In this document: piece after piece, positions 27,395-36,238 of the stretch
How the letters are laid out: each line of letters begins with the position of its first letter
Position numbering within the stretch: the first letter of the stretch is position 1
Assembly (NCBI GenBank): GCA_963846635.1
Contig: CAWJXM010000003.1
Location: 1 to 64,000 of the forward strand
Origin: AP-15 sp963846635
GTDB lineage: Bacteria; Pseudomonadota; Alphaproteobacteria; ATCC43930; CGMCC-115725
Direction: 5' to 3'
Length of the DNA: 64,000 nucleotides
Notes under the pieces: generated by a model
The model's database searches: none
What the model was told of the DNA's origin: nothing
The model's input: the letters and a program-made list of their open reading frames with translations, nothing else
Made by a program: the position numbers and the translations under genes

Positions 27395-27577
27395 CTACTG
27401 TCGCGGCTGCAATGGCGGTGCAGCGGCAGGCGGCGGCAGACCGTAGACCGGTTCGCCGTGGAAGACCTGCGCATTCTCAGTATCGGCATTGACCGTTTGC
27501 GCACCGTCGCGACAGCAACAGCATCCGGCGAGCAAAAGCGGAAACAAGAGAAATAAGATAATGAAGTAACGCGGCAT
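27395..27577 (-). CDS. Small lipoprotein
   Basis: 60 residues. MPRYFIILFLLFPLLLAGC is a textbook lipoprotein signal with lipobox LLAGC; the mature peptide starts with four Cys (CCCC) and ends in a Pro-rich tail. It should be lipidated and processed by signal peptidase II. It is the first gene of a two-gene unit with paralog D. Size and context suggest a small envelope protein; function unknown. Confidence 0.6.
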   Translation of the reverse strand: MPRYFIILFLLFPLLLAGCCCCRDGAQTVNADTENAQVFHGEPVYGLPPPAAAPPLQPRQ

Positions 27578-27726
27578 GCACCAACCGGCTTAGGCGAGTT
27601 GGATATTTCAGGCAAGAGGGTATTTTCTCCACCTGTCGAGCCATTTCATTATCGAAATTGACAGTCGTCGCGAAGGCGGCAATAAACACAGGAGAAAAAC
27701 GCGGCACAATCGATCACACAGCCTAT

Positions 27727-27963
27727 ATGATCAACTCTCGCAACCCGGAGATAGCGGCTTACCTCGCCGCGTGTGATCGCGCCCTGCAAGGCCAACTCGC
27801 AGAAATGGATCGTGTGCAGACCTGCCTCTCATTGCCGTTGCCGCGCAATACCGAGCAGTGGGAAGCACTGAAGGGTTGGCTCGACGAGCTTCAGCGCGAA
27901 ACCGGCAAAACCATCAGGATTGAATTTGCCGCTCCGTCGAGTGAGACACAGAGAAATGACTAA
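27727..27963 (+). CDS. Small hypothetical protein
   Basis: 78 residues from ATG 27727 (MINSRNPEIAAYLAACDRAL). The first 40 residues form a probable amphipathic helix, and a second helix holds WEALKGWLDELQRETGK. It ends AAPSSETQRND with its stop inside the start of the next gene (ATGACTAA), so the two are translationally coupled. A longer start at 27658 has no ribosome site. Locally AT-rich; no family recognised. Confidence 0.5.
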   Translation: MINSRNPEIAAYLAACDRALQGQLAEMDRVQTCLSLPLPRNTEQWEALKGWLDELQRETGKTIRIEFAAPSSETQRND

Positions 27964-28177
27964 CAACGACGACAAAAACCCGGTGTTGTATGAGCGGTTC
28001 TTTACCACTGCGGCGGCAGACAAGGACATCAATATGGGAGGTCTTCTCTGCGTTAAAAAAACGAAAATGTGGAATGGACGATATCTTCATAGATACCGAC
28101 TTCGCGCCGACGAATTGCCAACGTTTGAATGTTACGCCGAGAGCTATACGAACGATGGGATGATTGTTCTTCTTTAA
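27956..28177 (+). CDS. Small hypothetical protein coupled to the previous gene
   Basis: 73 residues from ATG 27956, overlapping the upstream stop by eight bases. Polar and aromatic (NPVLYERFFTTAAADKD, KMWNGRYLHRYRLRADELPT), no membrane segment, low GC compared with neighbours. Likely a small cytoplasmic protein acquired with its partner. Function unknown. Confidence 0.5.
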   Translation: MTNNDDKNPVLYERFFTTAAADKDINMGGLLCVKKTKMWNGRYLHRYRLRADELPTFECYAESYTNDGMIVLL

Positions 28178-28440
28178 TTGTTTTGGGCATGTCCCATTCG
28201 CCAACACGACGCCGCCCGGCGCATTGCACCTGACGACACAAAATTTCCTTCCGCAATCGGATCGTTCCGGCCCCCTCACCCGCTGGGTTTATTATTGAAA
28301 ACAGATTTTTTCAATACTAAAACCGAATGTCGGGAATGAGTGGTTCCAAGCCCTTCGTTAACCATTTCGAAATATCTCTCATGCACCTTTGCCCGTCCTG
28401 TCCGGCGGAACCGCCGTCGCTGTTCATCGCCGCTCACCCA

Positions 28441-28620
28441 TGAACGACAGCCAGCTGCCCGCCGAAATCGCCTCATCCGAACGTCGGCTCACGGCCGCCG
28501 AGTTTCAGGACCTCGCCGCCGTCCCGCCGGAAATCGAGTGATTCGAAAACCTCAAGAACCCCGGCACCAAGCGGATCTACAAAAACGCCGTCAGGGATTT
28601 CACATTCACTGGCCTTGCGT
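28441..28620 (+). pseudogene. Tyrosine recombinase N-terminal fossil
   Basis: The frame reads MNDSQLPAEIASSERRLTAA, EFQDLAAVPPEIE, an in-frame TGA, then FENLKNPGTKRIYKNAV and RDFTFTGLA. This matches the SAM-like core-binding N-terminus of phage-type integrases, where the stop replaces the usual Trp (TGG to TGA). The catalytic domain is absent; the molybdenum hydroxylase gene follows on the opposite strand. Confidence 0.55.
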
Positions 28621-28631
28621 AGGTGGTCAGC

Positions 28632-30980
28632 TTAAGAGCTCGCCGCGGCTCGCGCGGCTTGGATCGCCGTCAAAACACGGCGCGGTGTGATCGGGGTTTC
28701 GTTGACCTCGGCCCCGATTCCGGCGAGGGCATCGCGGACAGCGTTGGCGATCGCCGCGGGTGGGGCTACCGCTCCGCCTTCTCCCATGCCCTTCATGCCG
28801 TATTCGGTATGCGGAGTGGGGGTGTGGAGGTGGCCGATCTTGATCGCCGGCATCTCGGCCGCACCCGGTAGCAGATAATCAGCCAAAGTCCCGACAAGCG
28901 GCTGGCCGGCGTCATCGTAGGGTATTTCCTCGTAAAGTGCGGTGCCGATGCCTTGCACGACGCCGCCCCTGATCTGGCCTTCGACAATCATCGGGTTGAT
29001 CATCGTGCCGCAATCCTCGGCGACCGCGAAGTCCAGGATCTCGACAAAACCGGTTTCCGGATCGACGGCGACGACGGCACCATGGGTCGCGTATGAAAAA
29101 ACGCCCGTGCCGATCGCGGGCTCGTAGGTCGCGGTTGCATCGAGGAGCGGATCGACCCCCGGCGGCAATCCATCCATCCGCAGATGCGCGATCTTGGCGA
29201 TCTCGCCGACGGTAACCGATCCCTGCGGCCCCCATACGGTGCCGTCGGCGTAGCGCACTTCGGCTGGATCGGATTGCAGCAGGTGGGCGCCGATGCGGGT
29301 CAACTTGTCGCGCAACATACGTGTGGCGCGCGCGACGGCACCTCCCGCCATCACCATGCTGCGCGAAGCAAACGTACCGAAGCCGAAGGCACTGATGTCG
29401 GTGTCGCCGTGACGCACGGCGATCCGCGCAGGGTCGATGCCGAGTTCCTGCGCGGCGATCTGCGATAAGGCGGTCTCGAGCCCCTGGCCGTGCGACTGGA
29501 TGCCGACCATGACAACAGCGCTGCCGTCGGTCAGAATGCGGGCCGTGCAGCTCTCGTAGCCTGGGATGATGGCGAAGCCGCGGGCGGCGTACTCGGCCAC
29601 GCCACCCGCGCTCTGCTCGGCGAATGAGGCGAAACCTATGCCGATCAGCCGGCCGTCAGGCTCACCCTGTCTCTGGCGAGCGTGCACCGCGGGCATATCG
29701 AGCAATTGGGCGCACAAACGCACACCGGCGGGATAGTCGCCGCCATCGTACTGCATCCGGCCGACCGAGCGGTACGGCATCTGTTCGGGTCGGACCATAT
29801 TTTCGGTGCGTATCTCGAAAGGGTCGCGCCCGACCGCCCGCGCGACCTCGTCGATGGTTCGCTCGATCGCAAAACATGCGCCTGTGCGGCCGACCCCGCG
29901 ATAGGGGCCAAACGGCGTCTTGTTGGTGGCAACTGTACAGCCGCGCGCCCGGTAATTGGCAATCGTGTAGGGCCCCGGCAGGCATCTCGCCGCCATGCTC
30001 GTCTCCGAAGTGGGCCCGCGCGGCCACATGCCATAGGCCCCCGCATCGACGACGATATCGGCATCGATGCCGAGGATCTTGCCGTGCCGGTCGGCATAGG
30101 CGGTGACCCGGTAATGGTGGTCGCGGCTGTGAGCTGACGCTAACAGATGCTCGCTGCGGTCCTCGACCCAGCGCACCGGATGATTGAGCTTCAGCGCGAG
30201 GTCCGCAAGGATGATCTCCTCGGGGTAGAGCCGCGCCTTCGGGCCAAACCCGCCGCCGACATCGGGAGCAACAACCCGAACGGAGCGCTCATCGATGCCC
30301 AGATTCTCTGCAATCGCGACCCGCACCATATGCGGCGTCTGGGTCGAGGCATAGATCACGACTTCATCGAGCCGATGGTCGCGATAAGCGAGCACGGCAC
30401 GCCCCTCGAGCGGAGCGCCGGATTGCCGGTTCATGCGGTAGCGGCGCGTCACCGTGACCTCGGCCGCCCGCGCAGCAGCCTCGATGTCGCCGCCTTCGGT
30501 CGTTTGCTCGAGGTAGAGATTGTCGCCCCAGTGCTCGTGGACGAGAGCAGGACTGCCGTGCGTGTCGCCGACGGCGTCGACGACCGCGTCGAGCACCTCG
30601 TATTCGACCAGGATCGAGGCGGCCAAGTCCTCGGCCTCGCCGCGTGTCGGCGCGAGGCAAGCAGCGATCGCTTCACCGACATAACGCACCTTGTCGATGG
30701 CCAGCGGCGGCCAGGCCGACGACTTGGCGCCGGGCGCCTGCGTGGCGACCCTAATCGGCTTAAGTGCTGGCAGATCGGCGGCGGTGAAGACCCGCCCGGC
30801 GGCCTCGGGCGGGACAGCGACCGCTTTGATCCGGGCATGCGCGTGAGGGCTCCGCAGGAAGGCGACCTCCATCGTGCCGGGCAATTTGATGTCGGAGACG
30901 AACTCACCGCGGCCATGCAGGTGGCGCTCGTCCTCTCGGCGGAGTAAGGAGGCACCGATCCCCCAAGCCTCATTCGTCAT
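28632..30980 (-). CDS. Molybdopterin-binding large subunit (xanthine dehydrogenase/CO dehydrogenase family)
   Basis: 782 residues, full length. N-terminal a/b hammerhead domain (RGEFVSDIKLPGTMEVAFLR), then molybdopterin-binding motifs DVGGGFGPKAR, GPYRGVGRTGA and, near the end, YGMKGMGEGGAVA, whose Glu is the expected catalytic base. The active-site loop is the PYRG-GR type rather than the AYRCSFR of true CO dehydrogenase, so a hydroxylase of aldehydes or N-heterocycles is more likely than CO oxidation. The start overlaps the stop of an upstream frame ending NLAAAITDMGVIIAGEAVR (ATGA). No intact FAD or 2Fe-2S subunit is adjacent. Confidence 0.88.
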   Translation of the reverse strand: MTNEAWGIGASLLRREDERHLHGRGEFVSDIKLPGTMEVAFLRSPHAHARIKAVAVPPEAAGRVFTAADLPALKPIRVATQAPGAKSSAWPPLAIDKVRYVGEAIAACLAPTRGEAEDLAASILVEYEVLDAVVDAVGDTHGSPALVHEHWGDNLYLEQTTEGGDIEAAARAAEVTVTRRYRMNRQSGAPLEGRAVLAYRDHRLDEVVIYASTQTPHMVRVAIAENLGIDERSVRVVAPDVGGGFGPKARLYPEEIILADLALKLNHPVRWVEDRSEHLLASAHSRDHHYRVTAYADRHGKILGIDADIVVDAGAYGMWPRGPTSETSMAARCLPGPYTIANYRARGCTVATNKTPFGPYRGVGRTGACFAIERTIDEVARAVGRDPFEIRTENMVRPEQMPYRSVGRMQYDGGDYPAGVRLCAQLLDMPAVHARQRQGEPDGRLIGIGFASFAEQSAGGVAEYAARGFAIIPGYESCTARILTDGSAVVMVGIQSHGQGLETALSQIAAQELGIDPARIAVRHGDTDISAFGFGTFASRSMVMAGGAVARATRMLRDKLTRIGAHLLQSDPAEVRYADGTVWGPQGSVTVGEIAKIAHLRMDGLPPGVDPLLDATATYEPAIGTGVFSYATHGAVVAVDPETGFVEILDFAVAEDCGTMINPMIVEGQIRGGVVQGIGTALYEEIPYDDAGQPLVGTLADYLLPGAAEMPAIKIGHLHTPTPHTEYGMKGMGEGGAVAPPAAIANAVRDALAGIGAEVNETPITPRRVLTAIQAARAAASS

Positions 30981-31953
30981 CGGACGGCTTCCCCGGCGAT
31001 AATGACGCCCATGTCGGTGATCGCGGCGGCGAGGTTCGCGCAGCCCCCTCGGCGGGAATTGTTGTCGGCGTCACCGTGGCGAATTTCAAATTCCGACCGG
31101 GCACAGTCATCGCAAATTAAAATAGGGTGCGGAGAACGCGATCATCGGTGAGAAACAGCCACTACCGGCGATGGCATAGTCGTGATTTATTTGAAATTTT
31201 TCGGATGACCAAGGGACTGGTTCGCCAAGTGCCCTGGCATCCACCATCGCCGTGAGCATGCCGATGTAGGTCTGCATCCGAGGATAATGTCAAGAATTCG
31301 ACCATCCTAAAAGGCGGGTGTCCGATGAGAAGCGGAGGGCGCAGACGGCGTGGCGGGGAATCCTAACTGAACCGGCAGCGAGCAGCGCCGGGTGAGAAAT
31401 CTGCCGAGGCCCGGGCGCCCCATCCGACATTATCCATCCTTTACAATTATCTTGAGGCGCTTGTTCCAATACAATGCCAGTGCGAACGTCAATAGCTTTC
31501 AGATTTTTAAGACGGGGCGTCAACCGCAGCCACGGACGTATCCACACTTGATTTGGAAGCCGTAATATAGGTGGCAGCCGTGGCGCCAATCACCCCGATT
31601 AATGCGACAGCAATTTGAACCCAAATTTATTTTTTCGATCTTTTCTCGCCATGTCGCCGATTGGGCATTCGGATTTGACGCACTCATTTTTGCAGCGTAT
31701 CCAGAAGATCTAAAATGTTGATCAATACAGCCGCCTGAGACGCTTGTTACGTGGCTATGAAGACGCTGTCCACGGATCGATCACCGTAAGACCGTACCCG
31801 GCAAACCTGCCGGTGTCCCGCATCGCGATGCTGGCGCCGGCCGCGAGCGCGGTTGCCGTGGCTGATCCTGTCCGGACTGTTGTTCGGGCTCAGTCGATAA
31901 AGCCAGGAATGGATGATGTCATTCTGCTGTTTTTTAGTTAGATAGGAGCGCGG
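30981..31953. other. Intergenic, about 970 bp, gene remnants
   Basis: Besides the 3' tail of a gene upstream of the large molybdenum subunit (to about 31050, minus), a minus-strand frame around 31512-31625 reads VQIAVALIGVIGATAATYIT then ASKSSVDTSVAAVDAPS. It looks like a small membrane protein whose start MARKDRKNK lies in another frame. Nothing else recognised. Confidence 0.35.
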
Positions 31954-32190
31954 TTGAGCATTTGGCGACTTCCCGACCAGCTCGATATCCCAGCGGCCGC
32001 CCGGTACGGCACACATGTCTATACCGGGAGCATACTCCTCTTCGATGCCGAAGGCTGCCTCGTCGGTCCCGGGGATATCGAGGCACAGACCCACGCCGTA
32101 TTCCGGAACATGCGCGAAACCCTGGCAGGCATGGGCTGCCAGATGAAAGACTGTCCAGAACCTAATCTGCGCTCGGAGCCTTGCTCGTAG
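31954..32190 (+). pseudogene. RidA/YjgF-family fragment
   Basis: From TTG 31954 (AGGAG upstream) the frame matches the first half of a RidA-type imine deaminase: AAARYGTHVYTGSILLFDAE, GCLVGPGDIEAQTHAVFRNM and RETLAGMGCQMKD. After residue 66 the similarity ends, and a stop follows at 78 residues instead of about 130; the region with the catalytic Arg is absent. A degraded copy. Confidence 0.6.
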
Positions 32191-32348
32191 CACAGTGCCT
32201 GATGGCAAGATTGAGGATCAGCACAGTTTTTGAATCCGGCGCGCGGATCGGCCCCGGCAAGGCCATTTGCCGCCTGCCGACGGACCACCCGCCTCGAAGA
32301 TAAGACGGTATCGCCCAACTTGTGGCCAATACCGTCCCATCAGAAGTC

Positions 32349-32657
32349 CTACCGCGAATTTGATCCGCCGACGCCGGAACCCGAGGTCGATCCTGAGGCG
32401 CCACCTGGCGATGAACCGCTGCCACTCCCGGTGCTCCCACTCCCCGACATGACGCCAGTAGAGGAGTCGGATGATCCTGTGGTAGTGCCGCTGCCGCCAG
32501 TTCCGCCGCCAGGTGCGGCGCCGCTCACCGAGCTGCCACTGCCTCCCGAACTCCCGCCGGTTCCGGTCGCGCCGCCAGCCCCCTGCGCAAATCCGACCGC
32601 AGTACTACTTAAGACAAACGCCGCCGCGATTGCAGCCAGCCGAACCTTCAACCACAT
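32349..32657 (-). CDS. Gly/Ser-rich exported protein
   Basis: 102 residues; AAGGAG lies seven bases before ATG 32657. The signal peptide (VRLAAIAAAFVLSSTAVGFA, then QGAGG) is followed by a mature region made almost wholly of Gly, Ser and Thr. Low complexity prevents family assignment; it may be a flexible envelope protein. The opposite-strand Pro-rich frame (32230-32676) is its shadow. Confidence 0.6.
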   Translation of the reverse strand: MWLKVRLAAIAAAFVLSSTAVGFAQGAGGATGTGGSSGGSGSSVSGAAPGGGTGGSGTTTGSSDSSTGVMSGSGSTGSGSGSSPGGASGSTSGSGVGGSNSR

Positions 32658-32975
32658 CTTGGCACTCCTTTTCTAGGTCCAGTTTTCGGATCTCATCGCG
32701 AGATCACCGCGAATAACGTGTGCTGATCCTTTCTTGTTCCGATCGGACGGAGTTGAGAGGAGCTAAAGCAACATGCTAAATAAAGGCCGTTCCTTTACGG
32801 TGTTACATTCCGAGAGTGACATCTGTATTTACGCGTTGGTGACATCTGTAGATTGCATTGACAACCAGCGTGAGCATGCCGGTTCACCGGCAGGTATTCG
32901 CGGCGGCATCGCCGGGCTTTCCTAGCAACCAAACCCGCCCCCACCCGTTTGCGTAAAAGTCGACGGAGCAGGCTA
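32658..32975. other. Intergenic with 12-bp direct repeat
   Basis: GTGACATCTGTA occurs at 32816-32827 and 32839-32850. The spacing of 23 bases (about two helix turns) would suit a dimer of DNA-binding proteins or an IS end. GGAGCAGG precedes the SDR start. Confidence 0.35.
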
Positions 32976-33995
32976 ATGGATGAGAGAGAGCGCCACCCGT
33001 TATCCCGCCGACACGTGGTCGGCGGGGTCGGGGTCGGCATGGCGGTAGCTGTAGGAGGTCCGGCGCTCGTGCAGGAAACAGCTCAGCGCACCACCAGCCC
33101 CCGCAGCAGTGAGACGACCATGGAAGATCCGCGTTCCAAGTACGCCAAGCCGCCGTTCAAGAAGCAGACCCAGCCCTGGCCGGGTCTAGCGCGCGACATG
33201 GACCCAAAGCCGGACCATGGCGAAACCAGCTATCGCGGCTCGGGTCGCCTCGCCGGTCGCAAGGCCCTGATTACCGGCGGCGACTCCGGGATGGGACGGG
33301 CTGCGGCAATCGCCTACGCGCGCGAAGGCGCGGACGTGGCGATAAATTACTTTCCTTCCGAAGAGCCGGATGCTCGCGAAGTGATCCAGCTGATCACGGA
33401 CGCCGGCCGGACCGGGATCGCCATCCCCGGCGATTTACGCGACGAACAGTTCTGCCAGAGGCTGGTGACCGAGGCGGTGCAAAGGCTCGGCGGGCTCGAC
33501 ATTGTGGTCTGCAATGCAGGTCGGCAGCAATCCAAACCCTCGATCCTCGATATCTCGACCGCGGATTTCGATGCGACGATGAAGACCAACATCTATGCTC
33601 CGTTCTGGATCATCAAGGCCGCCCTGCCGCATCTGAAGCCGGGCTCCTGCATTATCGGCACGACCTCCGAACAAGCCTACGATCCCTCGCCGGATTTATA
33701 CGACTATGCTCAGACCAAAGCCGCGACGATGAATTACGTCAAATCATTGGCCAAGCAGCTTGGGCCCAAGGGTATCCGCGTAAACGGCGTGGCGCCGGGG
33801 CCCATCTGGACGCCCCTACAGATCAGCGGCGGCGCACCAGAGCAGAAATACGAGAAGTTTGGCAGCACCACTGTGCTTGGCCGACCAGGGCAGCCAGCGG
33901 AGCTTGCCTCGATCTATGTGCAACTTGCGGCTGATGATGCCAGTTTTGCTACCGGGAACATCTATGGCTCTGGCGGCGGACAGGGACAGCCCTGA
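32976..33995 (+). CDS. SDR oxidoreductase with Tat-like signal
   Basis: 339 residues from ATG 32976 (GGAGCAGG upstream). The N-terminus SRRHVVGGVGVGMAVAVG resembles a twin-arginine signal; a linker (KPPFKKQTQPWPGL) typical of YghA/general-stress SDRs follows. Rossmann motif TGGDSGMGRAAA binds NAD(P); VVCNAGRQQ and catalytic YAQTK follow. It is a classical SDR acting on alcohols or aldehydes, substrate unknown. Tat export would carry the folded cofactor-bound enzyme, though such extensions may also be uncleaved. Confidence 0.85.
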   Translation: MDERERHPLSRRHVVGGVGVGMAVAVGGPALVQETAQRTTSPRSSETTMEDPRSKYAKPPFKKQTQPWPGLARDMDPKPDHGETSYRGSGRLAGRKALITGGDSGMGRAAAIAYAREGADVAINYFPSEEPDAREVIQLITDAGRTGIAIPGDLRDEQFCQRLVTEAVQRLGGLDIVVCNAGRQQSKPSILDISTADFDATMKTNIYAPFWIIKAALPHLKPGSCIIGTTSEQAYDPSPDLYDYAQTKAATMNYVKSLAKQLGPKGIRVNGVAPGPIWTPLQISGGAPEQKYEKFGSTTVLGRPGQPAELASIYVQLAADDASFATGNIYGSGGGQGQP

Positions 33996-34598
33996 GCAGA
34001 GATAGTCGAAAATAGAAAAGCCGGAGTGCGGCGAGCACCCGCTCCTCAGGAAACCAGCTATTATGGCGAGCAGTAAGCTTGTCTGCGTGTTCCTGTGCTG
34101 TTCATCGGCACCGGCCAGCACGGCTTTGCCAAGCCGGCTACAGCCAAGGCGTACTCATAAGCCGCCTGCGGCCCGCGATCGGGGCCGAAGCTGCCCTTCG
34201 GCTCTAGCAACTCTCTTGGCTCATCGCGATCAATGAACCCGCTCTCGCGGGAGGGCGGTGGTCGCGGCCGGTAAATTCCGGCGCTGGCGGTGGGCGAATA
34301 AGCGGCTTCCGGCCCGATAGAGCAAGAGCATGGGGGAGGAAGCTGCTCGGCAATCTCCACACCTTATGGGCGTCGTAGAGGACCTTATGTTTCTCTATCC
34401 GGGGTCGGAAAATGACAGATTTCCGAGCTATAAAACCCGCATGCTGCCGAGCACCTTCCCCTATCAGTTTGGTTTCGCCGATCTCGCCAGCCGTATCAAC
34501 GAATGCGCGAATTCAAGCTTGACTGCCTATCATTAATGATCGTTTTAAGTAACGGCTGAATTGCTAACGGGAAGGCCTGCAACCGAGGAGGAAATGTC
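33996..34598. other. Intergenic with an unidentified gene remnant
   Basis: A plus-strand frame ending 34536 (GVVEDLMFLYPGSENDRF, PSYKTRMLPSTFPYQFGFAD) is protein-like and looks like the C-terminus of a cut gene. I cannot name the family. GAGGAGGAAATGTC forms a strong ribosome site for ATG 34599. Confidence 0.35.
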
Positions 34599-35715
34599 AT
34601 GGGCGTGCGCCGCTTGCTGATCTGGAGAGCGGGACTGCTGTTGGTATCGATGGTGCTGGTCGGCGTAGGATTTATTGAGCAGATGGCGCAGGCACAAGCG
34701 CCGGCACCCGCGCAGCCAGCACCGTCCGTGCCGATGCCGATGCAGCCCTGGGGCTTACCACCATTGCCACCGGGAGTCGGGCCGGTCGAAAAATTTGCCG
34801 ATGTCAGCGGCACACCGCAGGGCCGATTTCTCGAGGGCGGCGCCTTCGACACTGCGGGGAACCTGTGGTTTGTCGCGATCGGTTCGGGGTGGATTTCCTA
34901 TCTGACACCCGACGGCAAGCTGGTCCCGGTCGTCAATTGCAATCCGCCCGCCGCGCTTGGCCAAACCTGCGAGCCGCAAGGGACCCGATGGCATGACGGC
35001 AAGCTCTATTTAACGACGCGGCACCTCGGCATCCTGGTCTATGACCCACAAGCCAAGCAGCTCAAGACCCTGGTCTATACCTACCGGAACCAGTTGTTCA
35101 AAGGCCCGAACGACCTCGATTTCGATGCCGAGGGCAACCTGTTCTTCACCGATCCATGGGGTACCGGCCCCGGGCCGAACGAGAGCGACCGCACCGGCGC
35201 TGTCTACCAATACTCGCGTGACGGAGTCCTGCGCCGGGTGATGGATAGCAGCCTGTTCCCAAACGGCATCGCGGTCTCGCCTGACGACAATACAGTGGCG
35301 ATCGGCGACTTCCGGGCCGGGCGCATGTGGTACGCCACCTTTGAGACGGGGCCCAGCATGGGCTGCCCGCAATGCCCCCGCGATCCGCTGCATCTGACTT
35401 TCCTCGGCGTCAAGGCCGGCACCTATGTCCCCGGCAACAGCGGACCCGACGGCATCCATTACGATGTCAAAGGCAATCTGTGGGCGCAATTGGCCGGGCT
35501 CGGCGGCATCGCGGAGATCAATCCGCGCGGGCTGATTATGGGGCTTTGTGCCGATCCCGAACGGCGATACCGCGACAACCAACTTCGCATTCGGCGGGCC
35601 GAATAACCAATACGTGTATTTCGAGGGAGCGACGAGCGGGACGTTCTGGCGCTTCAAGGCGCCCTATCCCGGTTTGATCGGCCCCGGGGGCATGCGCCTG
35701 CCGGCGCAACCCTAA
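34599..35715 (+). CDS. SMP-30/gluconolactonase/LRE-family exported protein, frameshifted
   Basis: Strong GAGGAGG ribosome site. An N-terminal signal (LLLVSMVLVGVGFIEQMAQA) and Pro/Ala linker precede a beta-propeller: LEGGAFDTAGNLWFV, FKGPNDLDFDAEGNLFFTDP and FPNGIAVSPDDNTVAIGD, the metal-binding pattern of SMP-30 lactonases (Glu, Asn, Asp). A GGGG run at 35540-35543 breaks the frame. With one G fewer it continues GFVPIPNGDTATTNFAFGGP to the stop at 35715, the expected C-terminus. About 371 residues in total. Probably periplasmic lactone hydrolysis. Confidence 0.78.
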
Positions 35716-36238
35716 TAGGCAGAAAATTCTGCCGCTTATAGAGCCGACGCATTGGCTGACGAACTGACCGTCTCAACCGGCATTTCCCAGATTCCCGGGC
35801 TGTTGGATATGACTTTCCGTCTCATTGATGCGCTGACGCAGCGAAATTCGATCGCAATTGGCCCGTTATCAGGCAAAATGACCGGGTACCTCGGCTTACA
35901 GCACGGGAATTCATAGGTTTCCCATCGAAGGCACCTCTATCGTCGTGGTCTTCCGCATCCTGGCCTGCTCTGCAGGTTATGCTGGTGAGGGCGGCGCATG
36001 GCGCCGGTATCAGGGATGCCGGTTGGGTCTGCATTTACCCGGTTCTTCGCATACGTGGTCGCACGTATTGTCCGAGGCACCAAAATCGCCCCTATCCGGG
36101 AAATATCGATTAATATCTCGATCCATTCGGCGCTGAACAGGCAGCAGACCCGGAACTATCGGAGAGCGGAGCGGCTTCATGTAACGTGTACGCTCATAAG
36201 AGCATACGATTTGCACCAATAAAGAACTGGAGAAAGCC
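35716..36238. other. Intergenic, nothing recognised
   Basis: About 520 bp upstream of the MFS gene. AT content rises after 36060. CTGGAGAAAGCC provides the ribosome site for 36239. No operator-like palindrome stands out. Confidence 0.4.

Noticed and set aside
28632..30980. Aerobic carbon monoxide dehydrogenase CoxL
   Set aside because: The active-site loop reads PYRGVGR, not AYRCSFR, so CO oxidation is not supported.
32230..32676. Pro-rich 148-codon protein
   Set aside because: Mirror of the Gly/Ser-rich exported protein, which has a signal peptide and a strong ribosome site.
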